A stretch of DNA of 7,819 nt from DAOVGU01 sp030637775 [NCBI: bacterium]. GTDB taxonomy: Bacteria; Ratteibacteria; UBA8468. The position numbers and the translations under genes are program-made. Within the stretch, counting starts at the first letter, position 1, and each line of letters begins with the position of its first letter. The stretch is taken from assembly GCA_030637775.1 (NCBI GenBank), contig DAOWFY010000063.1, positions 1 to 7,819 on the forward strand. The letters run 5' to 3'. Positions 1 through 6,632 of this stretch are shown one piece after another. The notes under the pieces are model-generated. The model searched no databases, had not been told where the DNA came from, and was given only the letters and a program-made list of their open reading frames with translations.

Positions 1-1
1 A

Positions 2-1444
2 AAGGCACCATTAAAAAGACAGGAGGTCTGGCGCAAAAAGGGAATTGCTCCCCGAGGGATTGACCGGGAGATTGTTGAGATTATGCACCGCACCCATATG
101 GGTGTTGACCATGACCCGGAGCATCTTTTACTTCAAGGGATGCGAGCATCCTTAGGGGATGGATGGGGTGGCTCAATGCTGGCTACAGATGTTCAGGATA
201 TCCTCTTTGGGACACCGGAGCCGACTTTAGGAACGGCCAATCTTGGTACTCTTTCTGAAGATGAGGTAAATGTTGTTGTTCATGGCCATGAGCCCTTGCT
301 TTCGGAGATGATTATAGAGGCGGCTTCTGATAAGGAACTTTTAGAACTGGCTAAATCTAAAGGTGCGAAGGGGATAAATATTGTTGGTATGTGCTGTACA
401 GGACTGGAAATGCTGATGCGTCACGGAATTCCTATTGCCGGCAATTTTCTTCAGCAGGAATTTGCCATAATCACCGGAGCAGTAGAAGCGGTGGTAGTGG
501 ATATTCAGTGCATTATGCCGGCTCTCGCCAATGTAGCGCAATGTTACCATACCAAGATTATCAGCACCTCCCCAATAGCTAAATTTCCGGACACCATTTA
601 TATCGAGTTCCACGAGAAAAATGGTCTGCAGATGGCAAAAGAAATTATAAAAATAGCGGTGGAAAATTTCCCCAATCGTCCTCCTAAGGTTGCTATCCCG
701 AAAGAAAAAATTGAACATATCTCCGGTTTCAGTTACGAAACGATTAATTACCTGCTTGGCGGTCTCTATCGCGCCTCGGTTCGACCGCTCAATGATAATA
801 TTATTAACGGAAGAATTAGAGGGATAGCCGGGGTGGTGGGATGCAATAATCCTAAGGTAAAGCATGATTGGGTTCATCTAGAAATGGTAAAGGAGTTAAT
901 CAAAAATGATGTCATCGTGCTCCAGACAGGCTGCTCGGCCATTGCCTGTGCTAAGGCCGGGCTGATGCTACCCGAAGCCGCAAAAAAGTATGCGGGGGCA
1001 GGACTGGCTGAGGTTTGTGAGACGGTGGGGATTCCTCCGGTGCTTAATATGGGCTCCTGTGTGGACAATGCCCGCATCCTCATCGCTGCCTCGGCGGTGG
1101 TGAAGGAAGGAGGGTTAGGGGACGATATTAGCGACCTACCTGCGGCGGGAGCTGCTCCCGAATGGATGAGCGAGAAGGCGATCTCCATTGGCCAATACTT
1201 TGTCGCTTCAGGAGTCTTTACCGTCTTCGGTGTTACCTGGCCAACCCTGGGCGCAAAAGAGACGACTGGAATTCTCTTTAAAAAGATGGAGGGTATTGCC
1301 GGGGCAAACTTTGCCTATGAACCAGACCCGATAAAGGCCGCAAAACTGATGATTACTCATATTGACAAGAAGAGAAAAGCCTTAGGGATTGATAAGGCAC
1401 GCGAAAGAGTTCTCTTCGATATGTCCAAACGCAGAGAATTGTAA
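2..1444 (+). CDS. cooS: Anaerobic carbon monoxide dehydrogenase catalytic subunit (CooS/AcsA), 5'-truncated by window edge
   Basis: This cytoplasmic Ni-Fe-S enzyme interconverts CO2 and CO and is the CODH half of the CODH/ACS complex. The frame is open from base 2, before the first in-frame ATG at 83, and the residues ahead of that ATG (GIAPRGIDREIVEIMHRTHMG) are typical internal CooS sequence, so the gene enters from the left. The visible 480 residues are the C-terminal part of a family usually about 630-670 aa long; the N-terminal B- and D-cluster cysteines lie outside. Counting from base 2, the expected C-cluster ligands are present: His96 (VHGHEP), Cys132 (GMCCTG), Cys170 (IQCIMP), Cys281 (VVGCNNP), Cys311 (TGCSA) and Cys353 (GSCVDN). 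The active-site lysine is Lys392 (SEKAIS). With acsB, acsC and acsE downstream, this is the acetyl-CoA-pathway CODH (acsA in acetogen nomenclature). An antitoxin gene starts 14 nt after its stop. Family identity is very sure. Confidence 0.97.
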   Translation, partial: KAPLKRQEVWRKKGIAPRGIDREIVEIMHRTHMGVDHDPEHLLLQGMRASLGDGWGGSMLATDVQDILFGTPEPTLGTANLGTLSEDEVNVVVHGHEPLLSEMIIEAASDKELLELAKSKGAKGINIVGMCCTGLEMLMRHGIPIAGNFLQQEFAIITGAVEAVVVDIQCIMPALANVAQCYHTKIISTSPIAKFPDTIYIEFHEKNGLQMAKEIIKIAVENFPNRPPKVAIPKEKIEHISGFSYETINYLLGGLYRASVRPLNDNIINGRIRGIAGVVGCNNPKVKHDWVHLEMVKELIKNDVIVLQTGCSAIACAKAGLMLPEAAKKYAGAGLAEVCETVGIPPVLNMGSCVDNARILIAASAVVKEGGLGDDISDLPAAGAAPEWMSEKAISIGQYFVASGVFTVFGVTWPTLGAKETTGILFKKMEGIAGANFAYEPDPIKAAKLMITHIDKKRKALGIDKARERVLFDMSKRREL

Positions 1445-1458
1445 TAAGAGAGGTGAAA

Positions 1459-1653
1459 ATGGAAGTGAAAGAATTAATTTTCAAGGAAATAGAAAATCTT
1501 CCTGAACCCTATCTTGGAGAGATACTGGATTTTATACGCTTTTTAGAGACCAAGACCCTAAGTCAGAAGATGGAGCTGACAACAGCTAGTGAAACGTCTC
1601 TTAAAAAAGATTGGCTAAAACTTGAGGAAGATGAAGCATGGAAAGATTTGTAA
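1459..1653 (+). CDS. DUF2281-type antitoxin of a MazF/PemK toxin-antitoxin pair
   Basis: A 64-aa protein, probably the antitoxin that binds and neutralises the toxin encoded next. The N-terminal part (KELIFKEIENLPEPYLGEIL) forms the amphipathic helix pair common in DUF2281 proteins. The C-terminal end, from LKKDWLKLEEDEAWKDL, closely resembles the acidic, tryptophan-containing tail of DUF2281 antitoxins, which is the likely toxin-binding segment. I chose ATG 1459: the purine-rich GAGGTG at 1450-1455 is then the ribosome binding site. A GTG start at 1453 in the same frame would lie inside that site. The gene overlaps the toxin by 16 nt, the usual antitoxin-first arrangement that couples translation. 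It sits 14 nt after cooS, so it may be transcribed from the CODH promoter. These antitoxins often repress their own operon, but no clear operator is visible. Family assignment is from memory of sequence patterns. Confidence 0.82.
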   Translation: MEVKELIFKEIENLPEPYLGEILDFIRFLETKTLSQKMELTTASETSLKKDWLKLEEDEAWKDL

Positions 1654-1970
1654 AAGGAGATATAGTAGTTGTTCCTTTTCCCTTTGCAGATTTAACCCAA
1701 ACTAAAAGACGACCAGCGTTGATAATTGCAGGGTTAGAAGGCGATGATTTGATGCTTTGTCAGATAACCAGCCAGTCTATTAGAGATAGATATGCGGTTT
1801 CAGTTGATGAGAGTGATTTTGAAATTGGTACGCTTAGGCAAAAGAGTAATGTGCGACCAAATCGCATATTTACAGCAGACTGTCACATTGTGTTGAATAG
1901 AGTTGGTCATCTTAAACCTGAAAAGATGGACCAAGTAATTGAGAGAATAGTAAATATCCTTCGGCAATGA
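1638..1970 (+). CDS. MazF/PemK-family mRNA interferase toxin
   Basis: A 110-aa protein, the normal size for type II toxins of the MazF/PemK family, which cleave RNA as dimers with an SH3-like barrel fold and slow growth when unopposed. The N-terminus carries the family signature KGDIVVVPFPFADLTQTKRR followed by PALII. Arg25 (in KRRPAL) and Thr44 (in CQITSQ) are in the positions of the catalytic Arg and Thr/Ser of well-studied MazF proteins. The C-terminal helix contains the common VGHL...K segment. The start ATG 1638 lies inside the antitoxin reading frame (16-nt overlap). The frame is intact and all key residues are present, so the toxin looks active. The cleavage sequence cannot be predicted. 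It is co-oriented with the CODH genes, although toxin and antitoxin have no role in the acetyl-CoA pathway. Confidence 0.92.
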   Translation: MERFVKGDIVVVPFPFADLTQTKRRPALIIAGLEGDDLMLCQITSQSIRDRYAVSVDESDFEIGTLRQKSNVRPNRIFTADCHIVLNRVGHLKPEKMDQVIERIVNILRQ

Positions 1971-1995
1971 ATATCCAATTTCAGATATGCCGAGG
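1959..1995 (+). other. Imperfect hairpin at the end of the toxin gene
   Basis: TCGGCA at 1961-1966 is complementary to TGCCGA at 1988-1993, and the stem extends by a G-T wobble and one C-G pair (1959-1960 with 1994-1995), leaving a 21-nt loop. It spans the toxin stop codon. There is no T-run after it, so it does not look like a standard intrinsic terminator; it may only affect mRNA stability or be chance. Confidence 0.25.
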
Positions 1996-2071
1996 ACGTT
2001 ATACGCAATTAGGATTGACTCATAAAAAATGTGTGAAATGCTGGACAGGGAAACATCACTGAGGGATTAAT

Positions 2072-2692
2072 ATGGAAGAAGATATAAAAAGTATAATTGA
2101 GCAATTTGTGGATTACTTGCTACCCGAATTAACTCCTTATGAAACCTCGCTCTATCTTTATTTATTGCGGAATTCATTTATAAAAAATGGTGCAGGTGAG
2201 ATACGGGTTGGCAAAAGGACTATCGCAATTGGATATGGAAAAGGCTCAAGAGGAGAAAAAACAAATTATGCCCATGTATCTAAAATTTTAAGAATGTTGG
2301 AGGAAAAGGGATGTATTAAGGTTGGAGATGCAAATAGGGATGGTACTCTATATATTGTTAGTTTACCAAAAGACATTCTCTTGGTAGCTGAGAAAATAGC
2401 GAGCCTTTTACCCCAAGATACAGAAGAGGATTATTTTAATGACCCAGAAAAAAGGCGTGAAATATTTGAAAGAGATAAATGGATTTGCCAATATTGCGGA
2501 GAAAAAGTCAGTCCAGAAAATGCCACATTAGACCATTTCATTCCTCAAAGCAAAGGCGGTAAACATACTAAAGAAAATATTAGGACGTGCTGTTTGATTT
2601 GCAATGGCATAAAATCAGGGAAGACTTATGAAGAAGCAGCTCCATTTTTACTAAAAAGCATTCAAGAACGGAAAACGAGGTCTCATAAATGA
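2072..2692 (+). CDS. HNH endonuclease-domain protein with N-terminal helical (winged-helix-like) domain
   Basis: A 206-aa protein with two parts. Residues 1 to about 115 are mostly helical. A segment around residues 21-95 (TPYETSLYLYLLRNSF, then HVSKILRMLEEKGCIKV and a short beta pair DGTLYIV) reads like a winged-helix DNA-binding fold. Residues 128-183 form an HNH nuclease: a Cys139-x2-Cys142 knuckle, the catalytic LDHFIPQSKGG segment with His155, Asn169, and a second knuckle Cys174-x2-Cys177 followed by Asn178 and Lys. All expected catalytic and zinc residues are present, so it is probably an active DNA nickase or nuclease. The start ATG 2072 follows GAGGG (2061-2065) at a 6-nt spacing. Base composition is visibly AT-richer than in the CODH/ACS genes. 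Its role is unknown; defence, mobile-element or phage-derived functions are all possible. Confidence 0.87.
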   Translation: MEEDIKSIIEQFVDYLLPELTPYETSLYLYLLRNSFIKNGAGEIRVGKRTIAIGYGKGSRGEKTNYAHVSKILRMLEEKGCIKVGDANRDGTLYIVSLPKDILLVAEKIASLLPQDTEEDYFNDPEKRREIFERDKWICQYCGEKVSPENATLDHFIPQSKGGKHTKENIRTCCLICNGIKSGKTYEEAAPFLLKSIQERKTRSHK

Positions 2693-2728
2693 TATCGAGC
2701 TATAGTTTAATGAAAAAGGTAATAAAAA

Positions 2729-2911
2729 ATGCTAATGCCTGGACAAATAATTGGTAAGATACGCAATACAATTAGAAATGGAAAAATGTGCGGCTATAGA
2801 TGTGAATATTGTAGAAGCACTGTGAGAGAGCAGTTGGTAAAAAAGGAAGTTTTTAAACACAAAACAGGATTCGTTATACTTGAGGAGATACCTGTTGGTC
2901 ATTTAGGATAA
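2729..2911 (+). CDS. YgiT-type zinc-finger (MqsA-like antitoxin) protein, C-terminally truncated
   Basis: A 60-aa frame. Residues 21-55, with CEYC at 25-28 followed by TVREQLVKKEVFKHKTGF and VILEEIPVG, match from memory the N-terminal half of YgiT-type zinc-finger proteins, which often act as antitoxins beside small toxins. In that family the IPVG segment is followed directly by a second Cys-x2-Cys knuckle (VCDKCG-like) and a helix. Here the frame instead reads HLG and stops, and the other two frames offer no continuation with cysteines. The gene is therefore missing its second zinc knuckle and C-terminus, and the break lies just before the palindromic element at 2912. AAGGT (2716-2720) precedes ATG 2729; ATG 2786, giving a protein starting MCGYRCEYC, is an equally plausible or original start. 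It is probably a non-functional remnant. No partner toxin such as a DUF4258 protein is seen nearby. Confidence 0.6.
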   Translation: MLMPGQIIGKIRNTIRNGKMCGYRCEYCRSTVREQLVKKEVFKHKTGFVILEEIPVGHLG

Positions 2912-3046
2912 AATTTAGTAAATACTCAGTGTGAACCATGTCATTGCGAGCCAAAGGCGAAGCAATCTCAAGAAGTGAGGGATTGCCACGGCCTTCGGCC
3001 TCGCAATGACAAATGCAGGGTCTACTGAATATTTACCTTAATAAAT
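2912..3046. repeat. Nested palindromic element (possible MITE) between the islet and acsB
   Basis: Outside the 71-bp core palindrome there is a second layer of inverted repeats. GTAAATACTCAGT at 2918-2930 matches the reverse complement of ACTGAATATTTAC at 3024-3036 at 12 of 13 positions. AATTTA just outside the left arm (2912-2917) is also mirrored on the right (about 3041-3046) after a 4-nt offset. The whole 135 bp can fold into one long interrupted hairpin. No coding sequence is present. This layout, with terminal inverted repeats around a REP-like core, fits a small non-autonomous mobile element. Its true ends are uncertain and no clear target-site duplication was found. Confidence 0.55.
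2940..3010. repeat. REP-like palindrome, GTCATTGCGAG / CTCGCAATGAC family
   Basis: GTCATTGCGAG at 2940-2950 and CTCGCAATGAC at 3000-3010 are perfect 11-bp inverted repeats. Inside them, CCAAAGGC...GCAATCTC on the left pairs imperfectly with GGGATTGCC...GCCTTCGGC on the right, with an apex around 2970-2976. A smaller hairpin, GGCC-TTC-GGCC, lies at 2990-3000. I recognise this GTCATTGCGAG...GCAATCTC...CTCGCAATGAC pattern as a dispersed palindrome found in many unrelated bacterial genomes. As RNA it would form a strong hairpin between the islet and acsB, possibly an mRNA-stability or processing element. Confidence 0.85.
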
Positions 3047-3050
3047 TCTG

Positions 3051-3056
3051 AGGAGG
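3051..3056 (+). promoter_or_regulatory. Strong ribosome binding site of acsB
   Basis: AGGAGG lies 8 nt before ATG 3065 and fixes the acsB start. It is one of the strongest Shine-Dalgarno matches in the window. The space between the repeat's outer arm (ending about 3036-3046) and this site is very short, so any dedicated acsB promoter would have to lie within or upstream of the palindromic element. Confidence 0.8.
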
Positions 3057-3064
3057 AAAAGAAA

Positions 3065-5275
3065 ATGTCCAAGATTATCTGTTCGGCCGCGATAAGAGGG
3101 GCGCATAAGATAGTAGAGAGAACGGAGAAAAAATACAAAGAAGCAATTGAGAAATGGGGTCCTCAGCAAAAGGTGGAATTTCCCAACACCGCCTATTATT
3201 TACCCATAATCTATGGCATCCTGGGCATAGCTGTCAAGACCTTAGGCGATATGAAGCCGGTTCTGGAAAGATGCAGAACCCTTCTTCCTCCCTTTGTTCG
3301 GGAAAAGGCCTGGCTTCCCTATCTTGGACCCGCCTTAGATGCAGGTATGGCAACATTTTTTGCTGAGGAGATTATTGAGGCGATAAGGTATTTAGAGGAG
3401 CCGAATTTTTATACTAAAACAGAAGAACCTAAGGATGGAAATATCTGGCTGGGTGCGGCCGATGATACGGTGCTGAGGAAGCGCGGCATTGAATTTGTGG
3501 ATGGCAGTGCCCCTGGTTTTGCCGCTATTCCGGGAGCGGCTCCCGACCCAGAAACTGCGGCCAAACTTGCTCAGGAATTACAGCAGAAGAGCCTCTATGT
3601 ATTTATGTGTGCGGAAGATGAGGGGAAGAGGTTTTCGGAACAACTGGTGGAGAAAGGTGTTCAGATTGGCTGGCCAACAAGGCTTGTTCCCTTTGGTCCC
3701 GATATCTCGGCGGCCGTATTTGCGGTGGGTTTTGCTACCCGAGCGGCTCTCTCCTTTGGCGGAATGAAACCAGGCGATTATAGAAGAATATTAATCTACA
3801 ATAAAGATAGAATTTTTGCCTTTGTAATGGCTTTAGGAGAGGCTACCGATGAATGGTATGCCAATGCCGCGGGAGCCATAAACTGGGGTTTTCCCACCAT
3901 TGCCGACAGTTCCATACCCCAGGTTCTTCCTACCGGTATTTGTACCTATGAGCATGTTGTCTCCGGTATTCCCCATAATCAAATCGTCTCCAAGTCCATC
4001 GAGGTGAGAGGGTTGAAGGTGACGGTGGCAGAGGTCCCGGTGCCGGTCCCCTATGGTCCGGCCTTTGAAGGGGAGAGGGTGCGCAAGGAGGACCTCTATG
4101 CCGAATGTCGCGGGGGAGTGACCGCGGTATGTGAATGGACAACCTCCAAACCGTTGGATGAGGTTGAGGATGGAAAGGTGGAGGTTGTTGGTCCTGATTT
4201 AGATGATATGCAGGAAGGCACTCAATTTCCTTTAGCCATTGTGGCCGAGGTAGCCGGAAGGCAGATGCAGGAGGATTTTGAGCCAATCCTGGAACGGCAA
4301 ATTCATTATGTGATTAATTATGCCCATGGAGTGATGCATATCGGTCAGCGGGATATTGCCTGGATACGAATAAGCAAGGAGGCAAAGGAGAAGGGATTCA
4401 GGCTGAAACATATCGGTCTGATTATCCATGCCAAATTCCATGAGATGTTTGGCCGCATCTTCGATAAGGTGCAGGTAAAACTTTATACCAAGGAAGAGGA
4501 TGTGAAGAAGATTTTAGAAAAGGCTAAAAAGGTCTATGCGGTGCGGGATGCCAGAATTGAAGGAATGACCGATGAGACTACCGATACTTACTATTCCTGT
4601 ACGCTTTGTCAGAGTTTCGCACCAAGCCATGTCTGTATGGTTAGTCCGGAAAGGACCGGCCTTTGTGGAGCCTATAACTGGATGGACTGTAAAGCCTCCT
4701 ATGAGATTAATCCTACCGGACCGAATCAACCGGTAGAGAAGGGGGAGATGATTGATACCAAATTTGGGCAGTGGAAGGGAGTTAATGACTTTATCTATCA
4801 GGCCTCCCGACAAAAAATAGACCATTACAACTTTTACAGTATAGTGCATGACCCGATGACAACCTGTGGTTGCTGTGAATGTATTTGTGCGGTGCTTCCT
4901 CTCTGCAATGGAGTGATGACCGTCAGTCGTGAATATATGGGAATGACCCCCTGCGGAATGAAGTTTACTACTTTGGCGGGAACTATCGGGGGAGGATTAT
5001 CCACCCCGGGTTTTGTGGGGCATTCCAAATATAACATCTGCCAGCGGAAATTTATTTTAGGTGATGGTGGTATTAAAAGAATAGTCTGGATGCCCAAGAT
5101 GCTCAAAGAGGAGATTGCGGAACGGTTAAAGAAACGCTCCAAGGAAATCGGTATTCCTGATCTTCCGGAGATGATTGCCGATGAGACAATCGGGACAACG
5201 GAAGAACAAATCCTTTCTTTCCTCAAAGAGAAAAATCATCCGGCATTAAAGATGGAACCGATATTAGGAGAATAA
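3065..5275 (+). CDS. acsB: Acetyl-CoA synthase, CODH/ACS complex subunit (AcsB)
   Basis: This enzyme condenses CO from CODH, the methyl group carried by the corrinoid iron-sulfur protein and coenzyme A into acetyl-CoA. The 736 residues match the bacterial form (729 aa in Moorella thermoacetica) and include the N-terminal region that docks on CODH, which archaeal CdhC lacks. Domains are roughly 1-320 (CODH-binding), 320-505 (middle) and 506-736 (A-cluster). The A-cluster is complete. Cys512, Cys515, Cys524 and Cys534 (in YYSCTLCQSFAPSHVC and TGLCGAYNW) hold the Fe4S4 cluster and bridge to the proximal Ni. Cys601-Gly-Cys603 (TTCGCCEC) binds the distal nickel. Each is exactly six residues beyond its Moorella counterpart (506, 509, 518, 528, 595, 597), and Phe518 corresponds to Phe512 beside the proximal nickel. 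The start is fixed by AGGAGG at 3051. acsC follows after one base. The gene is intact and certainly AcsB. Confidence 0.99.
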   Translation: MSKIICSAAIRGAHKIVERTEKKYKEAIEKWGPQQKVEFPNTAYYLPIIYGILGIAVKTLGDMKPVLERCRTLLPPFVREKAWLPYLGPALDAGMATFFAEEIIEAIRYLEEPNFYTKTEEPKDGNIWLGAADDTVLRKRGIEFVDGSAPGFAAIPGAAPDPETAAKLAQELQQKSLYVFMCAEDEGKRFSEQLVEKGVQIGWPTRLVPFGPDISAAVFAVGFATRAALSFGGMKPGDYRRILIYNKDRIFAFVMALGEATDEWYANAAGAINWGFPTIADSSIPQVLPTGICTYEHVVSGIPHNQIVSKSIEVRGLKVTVAEVPVPVPYGPAFEGERVRKEDLYAECRGGVTAVCEWTTSKPLDEVEDGKVEVVGPDLDDMQEGTQFPLAIVAEVAGRQMQEDFEPILERQIHYVINYAHGVMHIGQRDIAWIRISKEAKEKGFRLKHIGLIIHAKFHEMFGRIFDKVQVKLYTKEEDVKKILEKAKKVYAVRDARIEGMTDETTDTYYSCTLCQSFAPSHVCMVSPERTGLCGAYNWMDCKASYEINPTGPNQPVEKGEMIDTKFGQWKGVNDFIYQASRQKIDHYNFYSIVHDPMTTCGCCECICAVLPLCNGVMTVSREYMGMTPCGMKFTTLAGTIGGGLSTPGFVGHSKYNICQRKFILGDGGIKRIVWMPKMLKEEIAERLKKRSKEIGIPDLPEMIADETIGTTEEQILSFLKEKNHPALKMEPILGE

Positions 5276-5276
5276 A

Positions 5277-6632
5277 ATGGCATTAACCGGTATTGAAATC
5301 TATAAGAAGCTGCCCAAGACAAACTGCGGTAAGTGTGGTGTTCCTACCTGCCTTGCCTTTGCGATGAATTTGGCGGCGGGAAAGGCAGAACTTTCTTCCT
5401 GCCCTGATGTCTCCGAGGAGGTAAAGAGAGAATTGGCTGAGGCCTCCGCTCCTCCAATTCGACCCCTTAGCGTTGGGATGGGAGAGAATATTTTAAAGAT
5501 TGGCGGGGAGACGGTGATGTTCCGCCATGAGAAGACCTTTGTCAATCCACCCGGTCTGGCTCTTTTGATTAAGGACAGTATGAAGGAGGAGGAAATAGAG
5601 GAGAAAATTTCTCGTTTTAATCAGCTTCAATATGAAAGGGTTGGTCTTTTGCTTCATCCGGATTTAATAGCCGTAAAGGAGGAATCAAAAGAGGCGCAAA
5701 AATTTGCTGAAGTGGTTAAGAAGGTTAAGGAAAAGAGTAAAAACGGCATTATCTTAATGAGTAATAATTCGGATATTCTGGCGGTTGGTCTCGGAGTGTG
5801 CAAGGATGATAAACCTCTAATCTATGCCGCAAATAAAGAGAACCTTGATGCTGTAGCAAATTTGGCTAAAGAGAATTCCTGCCCTTTAGCCGTTCGGGGG
5901 GAAACGATAGAGGAACTGGTTGAACTCACTACTAAGTTAAGTGAGAAAGGGTTAAAGGACTTAGTGCTCGATTCGGGAGCCCGAACCCTCCGCAGGGTTT
6001 TAGAGGACCAGACAATAATCAGAAGAGCCGCCCTGCTTAAGAAGTTCCGTGCTCTGGGCTTCCCGACGATTGCCTTTCCCTGTGAGATGACCGATAATTT
6101 TATGGAGGAGGCGACAGTTGCCTCGGTATTGATTGCTAAGTATGCCGGAATCATCGTGCTCTCCGATCTTATGGGAGAAAGTCTCTTTCCGCTTCTCCTG
6201 GAGCGGCTAAATATCTATACCGACCCGCAGCGACCGATGGCCACCAAGGAAGGAATCTATGAGATTAATAATCCGGGTGAAGACTCTCCGGTGCTTGTTA
6301 CGACAAATTTTTCCCTTACCTATTTTATTGTCTCCGGAGAAATAGAGGCGAGCAGAATTCCTGCCTGGCTTTTGGTTCAGGAGGCGGAAGGTCTTTCGGT
6401 GATGACCGCCTGGGCGGCCGATAAGTTTGTGGCTGAAACCATTGCTCCCTTTGTGAAGAAATGCGGAATTGTCGATAAGGCCAAAGATAAAAAACTTATT
6501 ATTCCCGGTTATGCCGCTCAGATTTCCGGAGAATTAGAAGAGGAATTGGCGGGCTGGGAAATAATCATCGGTCCTCGCGAGGCATCTCTCATCCCGGCCT
6601 TTCTGAAGGCTCGGCAGGAGGGCAAAAAATGA
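5277..6632 (+). CDS. acsC: Corrinoid iron-sulfur protein large subunit (AcsC/CdhE)
   Basis: The large (gamma) subunit of the corrinoid iron-sulfur protein, the methyl carrier between methyl-tetrahydrofolate:CFeSP methyltransferase and acetyl-CoA synthase. The 451 aa match the usual size (about 446). The N-terminal domain (about 1-58) has the Fe4S4 motif Cys17-x2-Cys20-x4-Cys25-x16-Cys42 (TNCGKCGVPTCLAF...SSCPD), whose cluster keeps cobalt reducible to Co(I). A TIM-barrel domain follows (about 60-315), then a C-terminal domain that binds the cobalamin and caps it (about 320-445, containing TNFSLTYFIVSGEIE and the LLVQEAEGLSVMTAWAADKF stretch). AGGAG at 5266-5270 precedes ATG 5277 by 6 nt. The start is 1 nt after the acsB stop, and the stop overlaps acsE by 4 nt, so the three are surely co-transcribed and translationally coupled. 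The partner subunit AcsD is not present in this window. Confidence 0.97.
   Translation: MALTGIEIYKKLPKTNCGKCGVPTCLAFAMNLAAGKAELSSCPDVSEEVKRELAEASAPPIRPLSVGMGENILKIGGETVMFRHEKTFVNPPGLALLIKDSMKEEEIEEKISRFNQLQYERVGLLLHPDLIAVKEESKEAQKFAEVVKKVKEKSKNGIILMSNNSDILAVGLGVCKDDKPLIYAANKENLDAVANLAKENSCPLAVRGETIEELVELTTKLSEKGLKDLVLDSGARTLRRVLEDQTIIRRAALLKKFRALGFPTIAFPCEMTDNFMEEATVASVLIAKYAGIIVLSDLMGESLFPLLLERLNIYTDPQRPMATKEGIYEINNPGEDSPVLVTTNFSLTYFIVSGEIEASRIPAWLLVQEAEGLSVMTAWAADKFVAETIAPFVKKCGIVDKAKDKKLIIPGYAAQISGELEEELAGWEIIIGPREASLIPAFLKARQEGKK

Noticed and set aside
341-877. Long open frames on the minus strand inside cooS, acsB, acsC and acsE (for example 341-877, 4834-5226, 6820-7269).
   Set aside because: They lie wholly antisense to strongly conserved genes, have no recognisable domains and are explained by the codon bias of the real genes.
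1453-1458. GTG start for the antitoxin two codons before ATG 1459.
   Set aside because: It falls within the GAGGTG sequence that acts as the ribosome binding site for ATG 1459 and would leave the GTG without a site of its own.
1990-2010. GACGTTATACGC considered as the end of an integron attC site, which would make the islet a cassette array.
   Set aside because: The core does not fully fit GTTRRRY and no matching complementary core (GYATAAC-like) was found at a suitable distance upstream.
2789-2812. CGYRCEYC in the 60-aa frame resembles a radical SAM CxxxCxxC motif.
   Set aside because: The following TVREQLVKKEVFKHK and VILEEIPVG segments fit the YgiT zinc-finger pattern, and there is no room for a radical SAM barrel.
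2940-3010. Palindromic repeat considered as a CRISPR unit or an intrinsic terminator.
   Set aside because: There is only one copy with no spacer array, and no T-run follows the hairpin.
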